Of a stretch of 56,572 nt of DNA, positions 8,448 to 17,967 are shown piece after piece. Within the stretch, counting starts at the first letter, position 1, and each line of letters starts with the position of its first letter. The position numbers and the translations under genes were made by a program. The notes beneath the pieces were generated by a model that saw only the letters and a program-made list of their open reading frames with translations, had not been told where the DNA came from and made no database searches. Source of the DNA: Steroidobacteraceae bacterium (GTDB lineage Bacteria > Pseudomonadota > Gammaproteobacteria > Steroidobacterales > Steroidobacteraceae); the NCBI GenBank assembly GCA_019634895.1, contig JAHCAM010000016.1:1-56572 (forward strand), written 5' to 3'.

Positions 8448-8450
8448 TGC

Positions 8451-9782
<1,332 letters not shown>

Positions 9783-9794
9783 TAACGTCCGCCC

Positions 9795-10157
9795 ATGCAG
9801 GTGCCGTCCGAGATCAAGGTCAAGGGCAGGAGCCGCGTCCTCGAGGTCGCCTGGCCCGACGGCACGCGCTACCAACTGCCGTTCGAGTACCTGCGCGTGT
9901 ACTCCCCTTCCGCCGAGATCCGCGGCCATGGCGGCGGCGAGGGCAAGCTCGAGCTGATGAAGGAGAACGTCAGGGTCCTGCGGGTCGAGCCCGTCGGCAT
10001 GTATGCCGTGCGCCTGCATTTCGACGACGGCCATGACTCCGGGCTCTATGCCTGGGACTACCTGCGCGAGCTCGGCGCGGAGTACGACCGCAAGTGGGCG
10101 CGTTATCTCGAACGCTGCGAAAAGCTGGGGTACGAGCGCAAGCCGCCCGCCGCCTGA
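9795..10157 (+). CDS. DUF971 protein (gamma-butyrobetaine hydroxylase-like N-terminal domain)
   Basis: 120 residues. The segment VAWPDGTRYQLPFEYLRVYSPSAE and the later VRLHFDDGHDSGLYAWDYLREL define DUF971, the small domain also fused to gamma-butyrobetaine hydroxylases. As a stand-alone protein its role is unknown; it is often found beside hslU and ubiE in gammaproteobacteria, as here. It starts 12 bases after hslU and is likely co-transcribed with it. Confidence 0.93.
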   Translation: MQVPSEIKVKGRSRVLEVAWPDGTRYQLPFEYLRVYSPSAEIRGHGGGEGKLELMKENVRVLRVEPVGMYAVRLHFDDGHDSGLYAWDYLRELGAEYDRKWARYLERCEKLGYERKPPAA

Positions 10158-10221
10158 AGCGGCCTCGGCAAGCCGCCCGGCTAACCCTTAGAATCGGGGT
10201 CTCGACGGGACCGGCATTCGA

Positions 10222-10992
10222 ATGAATTCAGGCACTTCCGGGCGCGACACCCCAGGCACCGTGGACTTCGGCTACGAGCAGGTGCCCGTGGCGGAGAAAG
10301 CGGCCCGCGTGCGCGGCGTATTCGATTCCGTCGCCGGCAGGTACGACCTGATGAACGACCTCATGTCCGGCGGCCTGCACCGGCTGTGGAAGCGCTTCGC
10401 GCTGTCGCAGACCGGGCTGCGCCCCGGCATGCGCGCGCTCGACGTCGCGGCCGGCACCTGCGACCTGGGCGCCGGGCTGGCGCGGCAGGTCGGACGCGAT
10501 GGGCTGGTCGTCGTGTCCGACATCAACCGCGAGATGCTCGCGCGCGGCCGTGACCGGCTGCTGGACCAGGGCGTCGCGGGAAACGTGCATTTCGTGATTG
10601 CGGACGCCGAACGGCTGCCGTTCCCGGACGCGGGCTTCGACTGCGTCACGATCGCCTTCGGGCTGCGCAATGTCACCGACAAGCCCGCAGCGCTCGCCTC
10701 CATGCGCCGCGCGCTGCGGCCCGGCGGCCGCCTGTTGGTGCTCGAGTTCTCGAGACCGCGCGGCGAGGCGCTGCGCACGGCCTATGACGCGTACTCCTTC
10801 AACGTGCTGCCGGCGCTCGGCCGCATGGTCGCGGACGACGAGGCGAGCTACCGCTACCTCGCCGAGTCCATCCGCATGCACCCGGACCAGGAGACGCTGG
10901 CGGCGATGATGAAGGACGCGGGACTCGAGGGCGTGCGCTTCCACAATCTCGCGGGCGGCATCGTCGCGCTGCACGTCGGCTGCGTGTACTGA
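10222..10992 (+). CDS. ubiE: UbiE, ubiquinone/menaquinone C-methyltransferase
   Basis: 256 residues, a class I SAM methyltransferase that C-methylates the quinone ring. Family marks: [25 protein letters not shown] (residues 34-58), the SAM motif [11 protein letters not shown] (74-83), and FGLRNVTD. The C-terminal region [17 protein letters not shown] is also typical. It begins the ubiE-ubiJ-ubiB set. A TAGAAT at 10189-10194 is a possible -10 of an internal promoter, with a leader of about 20 bases. Confidence 0.97.
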   Translation: MNSGTSGRDTPGTVDFGYEQVPVAEKAARVRGVFDSVAGRYDLMNDLMSGGLHRLWKRFALSQTGLRPGMRALDVAAGTCDLGAGLARQVGRDGLVVVSDINREMLARGRDRLLDQGVAGNVHFVIADAERLPFPDAGFDCVTIAFGLRNVTDKPAALASMRRALRPGGRLLVLEFSRPRGEALRTAYDAYSFNVLPALGRMVADDEASYRYLAESIRMHPDQETLAAMMKDAGLEGVRFHNLAGGIVALHVGCVY

Positions 10993-10998
10993 GCCGCC

Positions 10999-11598
10999 GT
11001 GACGCCGGAACTGCTGAAGCCGCTGGAATCGCTGCTGAACCGCAACATCGCGGGATCCTCTCGCGCGCGCGGGTTGTTGTCGCGGATTGCGGGCAGGTCA
11101 TTGGAACTGCGGCTCGCGGCCACTCCCCTGAGGCTGCGTTTCATGGCCGGCGCGGAGGGCGTGTCGCTGTCGATGGACGGCGATGAGCCCGCCGATGCGA
11201 GCATCGAGGGTACGCCGTTCACCTTCGCGCGGCTTGCGATGGGCAATCCGATGCAGGCCATCCGTGCCGGCGGCGCGCAGGTCACCGGCGACGCCGAGAT
11301 CGCGCAGGGCTTCCAGATGCTGTTCGAGGCGGCGCAGCCGGACTTCGAGGAGGAACTTTCCCGGCTCACGGGCGACGTCGCCGCGCATCACCTCGCCAGG
11401 ATCGCGCGCGAGACCGCGGACTTCGGCCGGCGCGCGCGCGAGACCTTCCTGCAGAACGTCGCGGAGTACCTGACGGAGGAGAGCCGCGACGTGCCGCTGC
11501 GCGCGGAGGTCGAGGAGTTCGTCGCCGGCGTGGACGGCCTGCGCGAGGGCGCGGACCGGCTGGAAGCGCGGCTGGCGGCAATGGAGCGGCGCCGGTGA
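10999..11598 (+). CDS. ubiJ: UbiJ, SCP2-domain ubiquinone biosynthesis accessory factor
   Basis: 199 residues. The N-terminal half is an SCP2-like lipid-binding domain (about residues 15-105). The C-terminal part is charged and helical ([15 protein letters not shown]), as in UbiJ. UbiJ belongs to the soluble Ubi complex that presents polyprenyl intermediates to the enzymes. GTG 10999 is the start, six bases after ubiE. Its stop overlaps the ubiB GTG (GTGA). The gene order ubiE-ubiJ-ubiB is diagnostic. Confidence 0.92.
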   Translation: MTPELLKPLESLLNRNIAGSSRARGLLSRIAGRSLELRLAATPLRLRFMAGAEGVSLSMDGDEPADASIEGTPFTFARLAMGNPMQAIRAGGAQVTGDAEIAQGFQMLFEAAQPDFEEELSRLTGDVAAHHLARIARETADFGRRARETFLQNVAEYLTEESRDVPLRAEVEEFVAGVDGLREGADRLEARLAAMERRR

Positions 11599-13232
11599 TC
11601 TCGCTGCGCGTGGCCGGGCGCCTGCTGACCATCCATCGCGTGCTGGTGCGCTACGGGCTCGACGACTTCGTGCGCGCGACGCATCTGTACCGGCCGCTGC
11701 GCTTCGTGTTCTGGCTCTCGCCCTGGACCTGGTTCAGGCGCAGGCAGGGCACCCGCGGCGAGCGGCTGCGCCGGGCGCTCGAGGACCTCGGGCCGATCTT
11801 CGTGAAGTTCGGCCAGGTGGTCTCGACGCGCCGCGACCTGCTGCCGCCGGACCTCGCCGACGAGCTGGCGAAGCTGCAGGACCGCGTGCCGCCCTTCCCG
11901 GGCGCGGCAGCGAAGGCGCGCATCGAGACGGCGCTGGGCCGCCCGGTCACGGAACTGTTCAGCGAATTCGAGGAGGAGCCGCTGGCCGCCGCCTCGATCG
12001 CGCAGGTGCACGCGGCGAGGCTGCGCGACGGGCGCGAGGTCGTGGTCAAGGTCCTGCGGCCCGGCATGCGGGAGATCATCGGCCGCGACCTCGAGGTGCT
12101 GCACGCGCTCGCGGGCCTCGCCGAGGATTACTGGCCCGGCTCGCGCCGCCTGCACCCGCGCGAGGTGGTGGTCGAGTACGAGAAGACGATCCTGAACGAG
12201 CTCGACCTGATGCGCGAGGCCGGCAATGCCTCGCAGCTCAAGCGCAACTTCGCGGGCGATCCGATGCTGCACGTGCCGGAGGTCCACTGGGACCTGTGCC
12301 GGCAGGAAGTGATGGTGATGGAGCGCATCCGCGGCGTGCCGATCTCGGAAGTCGCGCGGCTGAAGGAGCTCGGCACCGACATCCCGAAGCTGGCCGAGAA
12401 CGGCGTGACGATCTTCTTCACGCAGGTGTTCTCGCACAACTTCTTCCACGCCGACATGCACCCCGGCAACATCTTCGTGGACGTCTCCGACCCGGCGAAC
12501 CCGCGCTACGCGGCGGTGGACTTCGGCATCGTCGGCACGCTCGACCCGCGCGACCAGCTGTACATCGCCGGCAACTTCCTCGCCTTCTTCGAGCACGACT
12601 ACCGCAAGGTCGCGGTGCTGCACCTCGAGAGCGGCTGGGTGCCCGCCGGCACGCGCGTGGACGAGCTGGAGTCGGCGGTGCGCACGGTCTGCGAGCCGGT
12701 GTTCAACAAGCCGCTGAAGGAGATCTCCTTCGGCGTGGTGCTGCTGCACCTGTTCGAGGTCGCGCGGCGCTACGACATGCAGGTGCAGCCACAGCTGATC
12801 CTGCTGCAGAAGACGCTGCTGAACATCGAGGGCCTCGGCCGCCAGCTCTATCCCGAGCTCGACCTCTGGAAGACGGCGCTGCCGATCCTGCGCGCCTGGA
12901 TGCGCGAGCGTTCGGGGCCGCGGTCGCTGTTCCGCAGCCTGCGCAGCCACTGGCCGGACATCGCCGAGGCGATCAAGGTCATGCCGGTGATCGCGCGGCG
13001 CACGATCCGGCGCGCCTACGACGAGGAACTGTCGGTCAGGACCGAGTCCGAAACGCTCGAGAGGCTGCGCGTCGAGCTGCGCCGCGACCGCCGCCGCAGC
13101 GACACCGTCATCGCCGCCGCCGCCATGTTCGTCGGCGGCATCGTCTGGACGTCGTTGGCCACCCAGCCGGTCTGGCTCGGCTGGCTCCTCATCGTCGGCG
13201 GCGCGCTCTGGCTCCTCAACCGCCTCCGTTGA
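11595..13232 (+). CDS. ubiB: UbiB, atypical kinase/ATPase of ubiquinone biosynthesis
   Basis: 545 residues, membrane-anchored ABC1/ADCK-family protein needed for ubiquinone synthesis. Diagnostic features: KFGQ (71-74), the alanine-rich loop AAAS (131-134) that replaces the glycine loop of kinases, the VVVKVLRP lysine K152, the catalytic HADMHPGN (285-292) and DFG (309-311). Two hydrophobic C-terminal segments (about residues 505-545) anchor it in the inner membrane. GTG start, coupled to ubiJ. The RAYT-end-like repeat begins three bases after its stop. Confidence 0.97.
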   Translation: MISLRVAGRLLTIHRVLVRYGLDDFVRATHLYRPLRFVFWLSPWTWFRRRQGTRGERLRRALEDLGPIFVKFGQVVSTRRDLLPPDLADELAKLQDRVPPFPGAAAKARIETALGRPVTELFSEFEEEPLAAASIAQVHAARLRDGREVVVKVLRPGMREIIGRDLEVLHALAGLAEDYWPGSRRLHPREVVVEYEKTILNELDLMREAGNASQLKRNFAGDPMLHVPEVHWDLCRQEVMVMERIRGVPISEVARLKELGTDIPKLAENGVTIFFTQVFSHNFFHADMHPGNIFVDVSDPANPRYAAVDFGIVGTLDPRDQLYIAGNFLAFFEHDYRKVAVLHLESGWVPAGTRVDELESAVRTVCEPVFNKPLKEISFGVVLLHLFEVARRYDMQVQPQLILLQKTLLNIEGLGRQLYPELDLWKTALPILRAWMRERSGPRSLFRSLRSHWPDIAEAIKVMPVIARRTIRRAYDEELSVRTESETLERLRVELRRDRRRSDTVIAAAAMFVGGIVWTSLATQPVWLGWLLIVGGALWLLNRLR

Positions 13233-13234
13233 AC

Positions 13235-13261
13235 GGTGCCGGGTCGTAGGTTCGTAGGTTT
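13235..13261. repeat. Solo copy of the RAYT terminal repeat (family A)
   Basis: Twenty-seven bases starting GGTGCCGGGTCGTAG match the ends of the RAYT element at 50004-50032 and 51061-51089 with one difference (G for A at position 16). It lies three bases after the ubiB stop and four bases before the family B palindrome. Confidence 0.85.
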
Positions 13262-13264
13262 CTG

Positions 13265-13336
13265 TAAAGGGGACGCGTCCAATTAAGGTTGCTGGCATCG
13301 CGATACCAGCAACCTTAATTGGACGCGTCCCCTTTA
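13265..13336. repeat. 72-bp palindrome of family B (GGGGACGCGTCC core)
   Basis: Two 36-bp arms (13265-13300 and 13301-13336) are reverse complements except at one position. Each arm carries the family B unit, TAAAGGGGACGCGTCC followed by AATTA, plus 15 more bases. The right end supplies the TAA stop of the convergent hotdog-protein gene. Transcribed from either side it would form a very stable hairpin followed by A/T bases, so it may act as a bidirectional terminator between ubiB and that gene. Confidence 0.9.
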
Positions 13337-14047
13337 AGCCTTCTTCGGTTCGATCCAGGTGGCGGTGGCGAGGCCGCAGGCTTCGCCGGCTTCGTCGTAC
13401 ACGGCGGTGCCGGTCCAGTGCTTGCGTCCGTCGCGGCTCAGTTCCCAGCCGACCACGACACAGGGCTCGCCGATACGCACGCGCCGGTGGATCCGCGCCG
13501 CATAGAGGCCGAGCAGCGCGCCGCTGACCCCGCCGCCGCAGGCGAAAAAGCCCGGACAGTCGAGCGCAGCCCACATGAACTCCGGCAGCACCTTGCCGTC
13601 GGCCCCGCCCAGCGACGGATCCGGCAGCCAGGCGGCGGCCACCAGGTCACGCCCGCCGATCGGCGACGCGAAAATCCGCATCCCGTCGCCGCGCGCCCGC
13701 TCGGGGCCGCAGACGAAGCAGCTCGGATACGCGTGCTCGCGGAACCCCGCAAAATTCTTCACCGCAGCCAGCGCCTCGGCATACGCCGGCGGCCGCGGCG
13801 CCTCGAGCTCGAAGGTCTTCGGCGTCGCGCTCGCGACCGCCTCCTCGCCGTCCATCAGCAGCAGCCGCGAACCCTCGGGATCCTCGCGGATCTCGAGCGG
13901 CTTCTCGAGCGGCGGCGGCCTGATCAGGCGGATTTCCACGGGCTGCGCGGCCGCCGCGGCCAGCATGCCCGCGGTATAACCGCCGTTGCCGGACTGCGGA
14001 GGCCCGCAGAAGCGCCGCCCGATCATGAGAAAACGATTCGCGGCCAT
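13334..14047 (-). CDS. Thioesterase-like hotdog-domain protein
   Basis: About 237 residues. The N-terminal GNGGYTAGMLA and the central CFVCGPERARGDGMRIF followed by PEFMWAALDCPGFFA are hallmarks of a widespread uncharacterised double-hotdog thioesterase-like family. Specificity is unknown. ATG 14047 is chosen; ATG 14059 and ATG 14026 are alternatives. Its stop codon TAA (13334-13336) lies inside the family B palindrome. It diverges from the secreted M20 hydrolase, 93 bases apart. Confidence 0.75.
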   Translation of the reverse strand: MAANRFLMIGRRFCGPPQSGNGGYTAGMLAAAAAQPVEIRLIRPPPLEKPLEIREDPEGSRLLLMDGEEAVASATPKTFELEAPRPPAYAEALAAVKNFAGFREHAYPSCFVCGPERARGDGMRIFASPIGGRDLVAAAWLPDPSLGGADGKVLPEFMWAALDCPGFFACGGGVSGALLGLYAARIHRRVRIGEPCVVVGWELSRDGRKHWTGTAVYDEAGEACGLATATWIEPKKA

Positions 14048-14140
14048 CCTGCGGCGCATCGTAGCCGATCGGGGTGGCAGGGCGCGCCCGCAGCCGCTAC
14101 ATTGACCGTCCCCCGCAAGCCCCGAATTCCCGGAGCCGCC

Positions 14141-15589
14141 ATGAGAGCCGCCGTCCTCGCCTTCACCTGCCTGCTGCTCGCCCCCGTCGCCCAGGCCGAC
14201 GACGCCAGGTCCATGCGCGAGTTCCTCGCCGCCCGCGCCGCGCGCGATGCCGAGGTCGCCCGCTCGATCTGGGAATGGGCCGAGGTCGGCTACCAGGAGA
14301 CGAAGAGCTCGGCGCTGCTGCAGGGCGAACTGAAGAAGGCGGGATTCAAGGTCGAAGCCGGCGTCGCCGGCATTCCGACTGCTTTCGTCGCCAGCGCCGG
14401 CAGCGGCAAGCCCGTCATCGGCATCCTCGCCGAGTTCGACGCGCTGCCCGGCATCAACCAGGACGCCGTGCCCGAGCGCAGCCCGATCGCCGGCAAGCAT
14501 GCGGGCCACGCCTGCGGCCACCACCTCTTCGGCACCGCCTCGGCCTCGGCCGGCATGGCGATCGCGAACTGGCTGAAATCCTCGGGCACCAAGGGCACGA
14601 TCCGCGTGTATGGCACGCCGGCCGAGGAAGGCGGCGCCGCCAAGGTCTACATGGTGCGCGCCGGCCTTTTCGACGACGTCGACGTCGTCATGCACTGGCA
14701 CGCCGCCGACGTGAACTCCGCGGGCATGGACCGCGCGATCTCCAACAAGACCGCGAAGTTCCGCTTCCACGGCCTGTCCGCCCACGCTTCCGGCGCGCCG
14801 CACCGCGGCCGCTCCGCGCTCGACGGCATCGAGGCCATGAACCACATGGTCAACCTGCTGCGCGAGCACGTCCCCGACGACGCGCGCCTGCATTACATCA
14901 TCACCAGCGGCGGCTCCGCGCCCAACGTCGTGCCCGACTTCGCCGAGTCCTACTACTACGTGCGCCACCCGGATCCGCGCATGGTCGAGCAGATCTTCGA
15001 CCGCGTGGTGAAGACCGCCGAAGGCGCCGCGCTCGGCACCGGTACGCGCGTCGAGCATGAAGTCATCGGCGGCGTCTACAGCCTGCTGCCGAACGAGGCG
15101 CTGCAGCGCGCGATGCACGCGAAGCTGAAGGAGGTCGGCGGCATCACGTACACGCCCGAGGAGCGCGCCTTCGCCGAGAAGATCTACGCCACATTCGCCG
15201 ATCCCTCCTTGCCGCTCGGCTCCGAGGCGCAGGTGCAGTTCTTCGAGTTCCAGCGCCCCGGCGTCGGCTCGACCGACGTCGCCGACGTCAGCTGGACCGT
15301 GCCGACCGTCGGGCTGCGCACCGCCACCTGGGTGCCGGGCACGCCTGCGCACAGCTGGCAGGCGACCGCGGCCGGCGGCATGAGCATCGGTTTCAAGGGC
15401 ATGAACGTCGCCTCGCAGACGCTCGCCCTCATGGGCCGCGAACTGTTCACGAATCCCGAGCTGATCTCGCACGCGAAGGCCGAATTCGACAGCCGCCGCG
15501 GCCCGGATTTCATGTACAAGCCCATGCTCGGCGACCGCGACCCGCCGCTCGACTACCGGCGCGGCGTGCCGGGCGGCGGCGAGGACTGA
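14141..15589 (+). CDS. Secreted M20-family amidohydrolase (AbgB-like)
   Basis: 482 residues. A signal peptide covers about residues 1-19 (ends APVAQA). The M20D-type metallo-amidohydrolase domain has a metal-binding HACGHH (residues 123-128), the catalytic TPAEEGG segment (159-165) and a dimerisation lid domain around SAHASGAPHRGRSALD. Closest in style to the p-aminobenzoyl-glutamate hydrolase B subunit, but a signal peptide implies a periplasmic substrate, perhaps an N-acyl or dipeptide-like amide. A GGAG lies 5 bases before ATG 14141. A hairpin follows the stop. Confidence 0.9.
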   Translation: MRAAVLAFTCLLLAPVAQADDARSMREFLAARAARDAEVARSIWEWAEVGYQETKSSALLQGELKKAGFKVEAGVAGIPTAFVASAGSGKPVIGILAEFDALPGINQDAVPERSPIAGKHAGHACGHHLFGTASASAGMAIANWLKSSGTKGTIRVYGTPAEEGGAAKVYMVRAGLFDDVDVVMHWHAADVNSAGMDRAISNKTAKFRFHGLSAHASGAPHRGRSALDGIEAMNHMVNLLREHVPDDARLHYIITSGGSAPNVVPDFAESYYYVRHPDPRMVEQIFDRVVKTAEGAALGTGTRVEHEVIGGVYSLLPNEALQRAMHAKLKEVGGITYTPEERAFAEKIYATFADPSLPLGSEAQVQFFEFQRPGVGSTDVADVSWTVPTVGLRTATWVPGTPAHSWQATAAGGMSIGFKGMNVASQTLALMGRELFTNPELISHAKAEFDSRRGPDFMYKPMLGDRDPPLDYRRGVPGGGED

Positions 15590-15596
15590 GCGTACC

Positions 15597-15620
15597 GCCC
15601 GGCGCGGGCGCCGGGCGTTT
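15597..15620 (+). terminator. Probable terminator after the M20 gene
   Basis: An 8-bp GC stem (15597-15604 with 15609-15616, loop CGGG) is followed by GTTT and a moderately T-rich stretch. It starts eight bases after the M20 stop. Confidence 0.5.
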
Positions 15621-15697
15621 CATCGTAAGTGGCGCGCCGTCTGCCTCCGGCGGGCATACAGTCGCACCGAAGCGTCCTACGACCCCGGGAGACCGAC

Positions 15698-16450
15698 ATG
15701 CACCGCATCGCCTTGGCTCTCGCTTCTTTCCTTGTCGCGCTGCCACTGCAGGCCGCCGACGTTCCCGCCCACATTGCCGCCGCCGTCGCCGCGCCCGAGC
15801 GCAGCGACAAGGATCGCGAGCGCGATGCCCGTGAGAAACCCGCGGAACTCATGGCCTTCGCGGGCGTCCGCCCGGGCATGAAGGTCGCCGATGTCCTCGG
15901 CGGCGGCGGCTACTGGGCGGAGCTGCTGTACCGCGCGGTCGGACCCGCGGGCGCGGTTACGCTGGTGAACAACGCGCCCTACTGGAACTTCGCGCGCGAG
16001 GACCAGAAGGCGCGCTTCGCCGACGGCCGGCTTTCCGCGATCACGCGCCGCGTGGTGGAGAGCTGCGACCTCAAGCTCGGCCGGGAACAGTTCGACCTGA
16101 TCCTGATGTTCATGTCCTACCACGACATCCACTGGGTCAACGAGGCCGGCGGATGGCCGGCGATCGACACCGGCGGCTTCCTTGACCAGCTGCATGCGGC
16201 GCTGAAGCCGGGCGGCACGCTCCTGATCGTGGACAATGCGGCCGCAGCCGGGGCCGGCAGCTCGTCGGTCAATGCGCTGCACCGGATCGAGGAAACGTTC
16301 GCCAGGCGCGACATCGAGGCTCATGGATTCAGGCTCGCGTCCACGTGGGACGGCTACCGCAACCCGAACGATGACTACACAAAGCTTGTGTTCGATCCGG
16401 TCGTACGCGGGAAGACGGATCGGTTCGTGCACTTGTACGAAAAGGAGTGA
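15698..16450 (+). CDS. Exported SAM-methyltransferase-like protein
   Basis: 250 residues. A clear signal peptide (residues 1-20, ends PLQAAD) precedes a class I methyltransferase fold: motif I VADVLGGGGYWAE (about 63-75), the FDLILMFMSYHDIHW region and the late LKPGGTLLIVDN strand. It belongs to the predicted methyltransferase group COG4798, many of which have signal peptides. SAM is not expected in the periplasm, so the activity is unclear. ATG 15698 has a GGGAGA upstream. It converges on the amidotransferase gene, with a short hairpin at 16451-16465 between. Confidence 0.85.
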   Translation: MHRIALALASFLVALPLQAADVPAHIAAAVAAPERSDKDRERDAREKPAELMAFAGVRPGMKVADVLGGGGYWAELLYRAVGPAGAVTLVNNAPYWNFAREDQKARFADGRLSAITRRVVESCDLKLGREQFDLILMFMSYHDIHWVNEAGGWPAIDTGGFLDQLHAALKPGGTLLIVDNAAAAGAGSSSVNALHRIEETFARRDIEAHGFRLASTWDGYRNPNDDYTKLVFDPVVRGKTDRFVHLYEKE

Positions 16451-16489
16451 CGGGAGCTGCTCCCGCCAGCGGCGGCAAGTCGCGTCATC

Positions 16490-17089
16490 CTACTGCGCCA
16501 GAAACGCCGCCAGCAGCCTCGGCCCCTCCGGCGTCAGCACGCTCTCCGGGTGGAACTGCAGGCCCTCCACCGCGAGCGAGCGGTGCCGCACGCCCATGAC
16601 CTCGCCCTCCTCCGTCCACGCGCTCACCTCGAGTTCCGGCGGGATCGACTCGCGCCCCGCGATCAGCGAGTGATAGCGGCCGGCCTCGAAAGGACTCGGC
16701 ATGCCGGCGAACAGCCCGCGGCCATCGTGCAGCACCGCGGACGTCTTGCCGTGCATCAGGCGATCGGCGCGCACGATGCGCCCGCCGAACACCTCGACCA
16801 GGGCCTGGTGGCCGAGGCAGACGCCGAGCACCGGCACGCGGCCCGCGAATCCGGAGATCATCTCCATCGACACGCCCGCCCCGGCGGGTTCGCCGGGTCC
16901 CGGCGAAATGCACAGGTGCGTCGGCTCCAGCGCATGCGCTTGCGCGAGGGTGATGCAGTCGTTGCGGTACACGCGCACGTCCGCGCCCAGCACCAGGAAC
17001 GCCTGCACCAGGTTGTAGGTGAAGGAGTCGTAGTTGTCGATCAGCAGCAGCCGCGGCTGCGCGGATTCGCCGGCGCCTCCCGCGTTCAT
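16490..17089 (-). CDS. Class I glutamine amidotransferase (PabA/TrpG-like)
   Basis: 199 residues. The glutaminase triad is complete: C91 in GVCLGHQ, and H180 and E182 in QFHPESVLTPEG. The N terminus LLIDNYDSFTYNL is that of anthranilate/aminodeoxychorismate synthase component II, which delivers ammonia to TrpE or PabB for tryptophan or folate synthesis. No trpE or pabB lies in the window, so which synthase it serves cannot be decided. It is the last gene of an operon with DUF885 and MBL-fold genes, starting two bases after the latter. Confidence 0.93.
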   Translation of the reverse strand: MNAGGAGESAQPRLLLIDNYDSFTYNLVQAFLVLGADVRVYRNDCITLAQAHALEPTHLCISPGPGEPAGAGVSMEMISGFAGRVPVLGVCLGHQALVEVFGGRIVRADRLMHGKTSAVLHDGRGLFAGMPSPFEAGRYHSLIAGRESIPPELEVSAWTEEGEVMGVRHRSLAVEGLQFHPESVLTPEGPRLLAAFLAQ

Positions 17090-17091
17090 GC

Positions 17092-17967
17092 TCAGGCCGT
17101 CGTGCCGGACAGCGGCAGCTTGAGGTAGCGCCTGCCGTTGCCCTCCGCCTCCGGCAGCCGCCCGCCGCGGATGTTGACCTGCACCGACGGGTACAGCAGG
17201 TTCGGCACCTCGAGGCCGGCATCGCGCTTCGTGCGCAGCGCCACGAACTCCGCCTCGGTCGTGCCGTCACGCAGGTGGATGTTGCCCGCGCGCTGCGCGG
17301 CAATGGTCGTCTCGCAGGCGATCTCGCGCCCGCCGGGCCCGTAGTCGTGGCAGACGAACACGCGCGTCTCCGGCGGCAATTCATAGAGCCGCCGGATCGA
17401 GGCATAGAGCAGCCTGGCGTCGCCGCCCGGGAAATCGCAGCGCGCCGTGCCGCCGTCCGGCATGAAGATCGAGTCGCCGGTGAACACGGCGTCGCCCACG
17501 AGGTAGCTCAGGCTGTCGCTGGTGTGTCCCGGCGTCGGGATGGCGCGGGCGGGAATCGCGCCGATCGCGAACGCCTCGCCGTCGGCGAACAGGTGGTCGA
17601 ACTGGCTGCCGTCCACCGCGAACTTCGGGCCGAGGTTGAAGACGTCGCGGAAGGTATGCTGCACCTGGCGGATGCCGCACCCGATCGCGATCTTCCCGCC
17701 CAGCGCCGCCTGCAGGTACGGCGCGGAACTCAGGTGGTCCGCGTGCGCGTGCGTCTCGAGGATCCAGTCGGCCGTCAGTCCCCGTTCGCGCACAAGCCCG
17801 ACGATTGCGTCCGCCGACTCGGTCCAGGTTCGCCCCGACTTCATGTCGAAGTCGAGCACCGGGTCGATCACGGCCGCCCGGCGCGTCGCCGGGTCCGCGA
17901 CGACGTAGCTCCAGGTTCCCGTCGGCCGGTGCAGGAACGGCCGGACCTCGGGCCGCGGTACGTTCAT
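17092..17967 (-). CDS. MBL-fold hydrolase (persulfide dioxygenase-like)
   Basis: 291 residues. Metal ligands of the metallo-beta-lactamase fold are present: HAHADH (73-78), H148 in PTPGHTSD and D165 in FTGDS. The GTARCDFPGGDA segment and the VFVCHDYGPGGREI region place it near ETHE1/Blh-type sulfur dioxygenases, which oxidise glutathione persulfide. No rhodanese is adjacent, so the substrate remains a guess. ATG 17967 overlaps the DUF885 stop (ATGA). Confidence 0.88.
   Translation of the reverse strand: MNVPRPEVRPFLHRPTGTWSYVVADPATRRAAVIDPVLDFDMKSGRTWTESADAIVGLVRERGLTADWILETHAHADHLSSAPYLQAALGGKIAIGCGIRQVQHTFRDVFNLGPKFAVDGSQFDHLFADGEAFAIGAIPARAIPTPGHTSDSLSYLVGDAVFTGDSIFMPDGGTARCDFPGGDARLLYASIRRLYELPPETRVFVCHDYGPGGREIACETTIAAQRAGNIHLRDGTTEAEFVALRTKRDAGLEVPNLLYPSVQVNIRGGRLPEAEGNGRRYLKLPLSGTTA

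Noticed and set aside
13319..13340. Several open frames beginning MDASPL at family B repeats
   Set aside because: These initial residues come from the repeat read backwards; they do not represent a shared protein family.
13967..13985. CGGTATAACCG as a promoter for the divergent M20 gene
   Set aside because: It lies inside the coding region of the hotdog protein and more than 150 bases from the M20 start; no -35 is seen.
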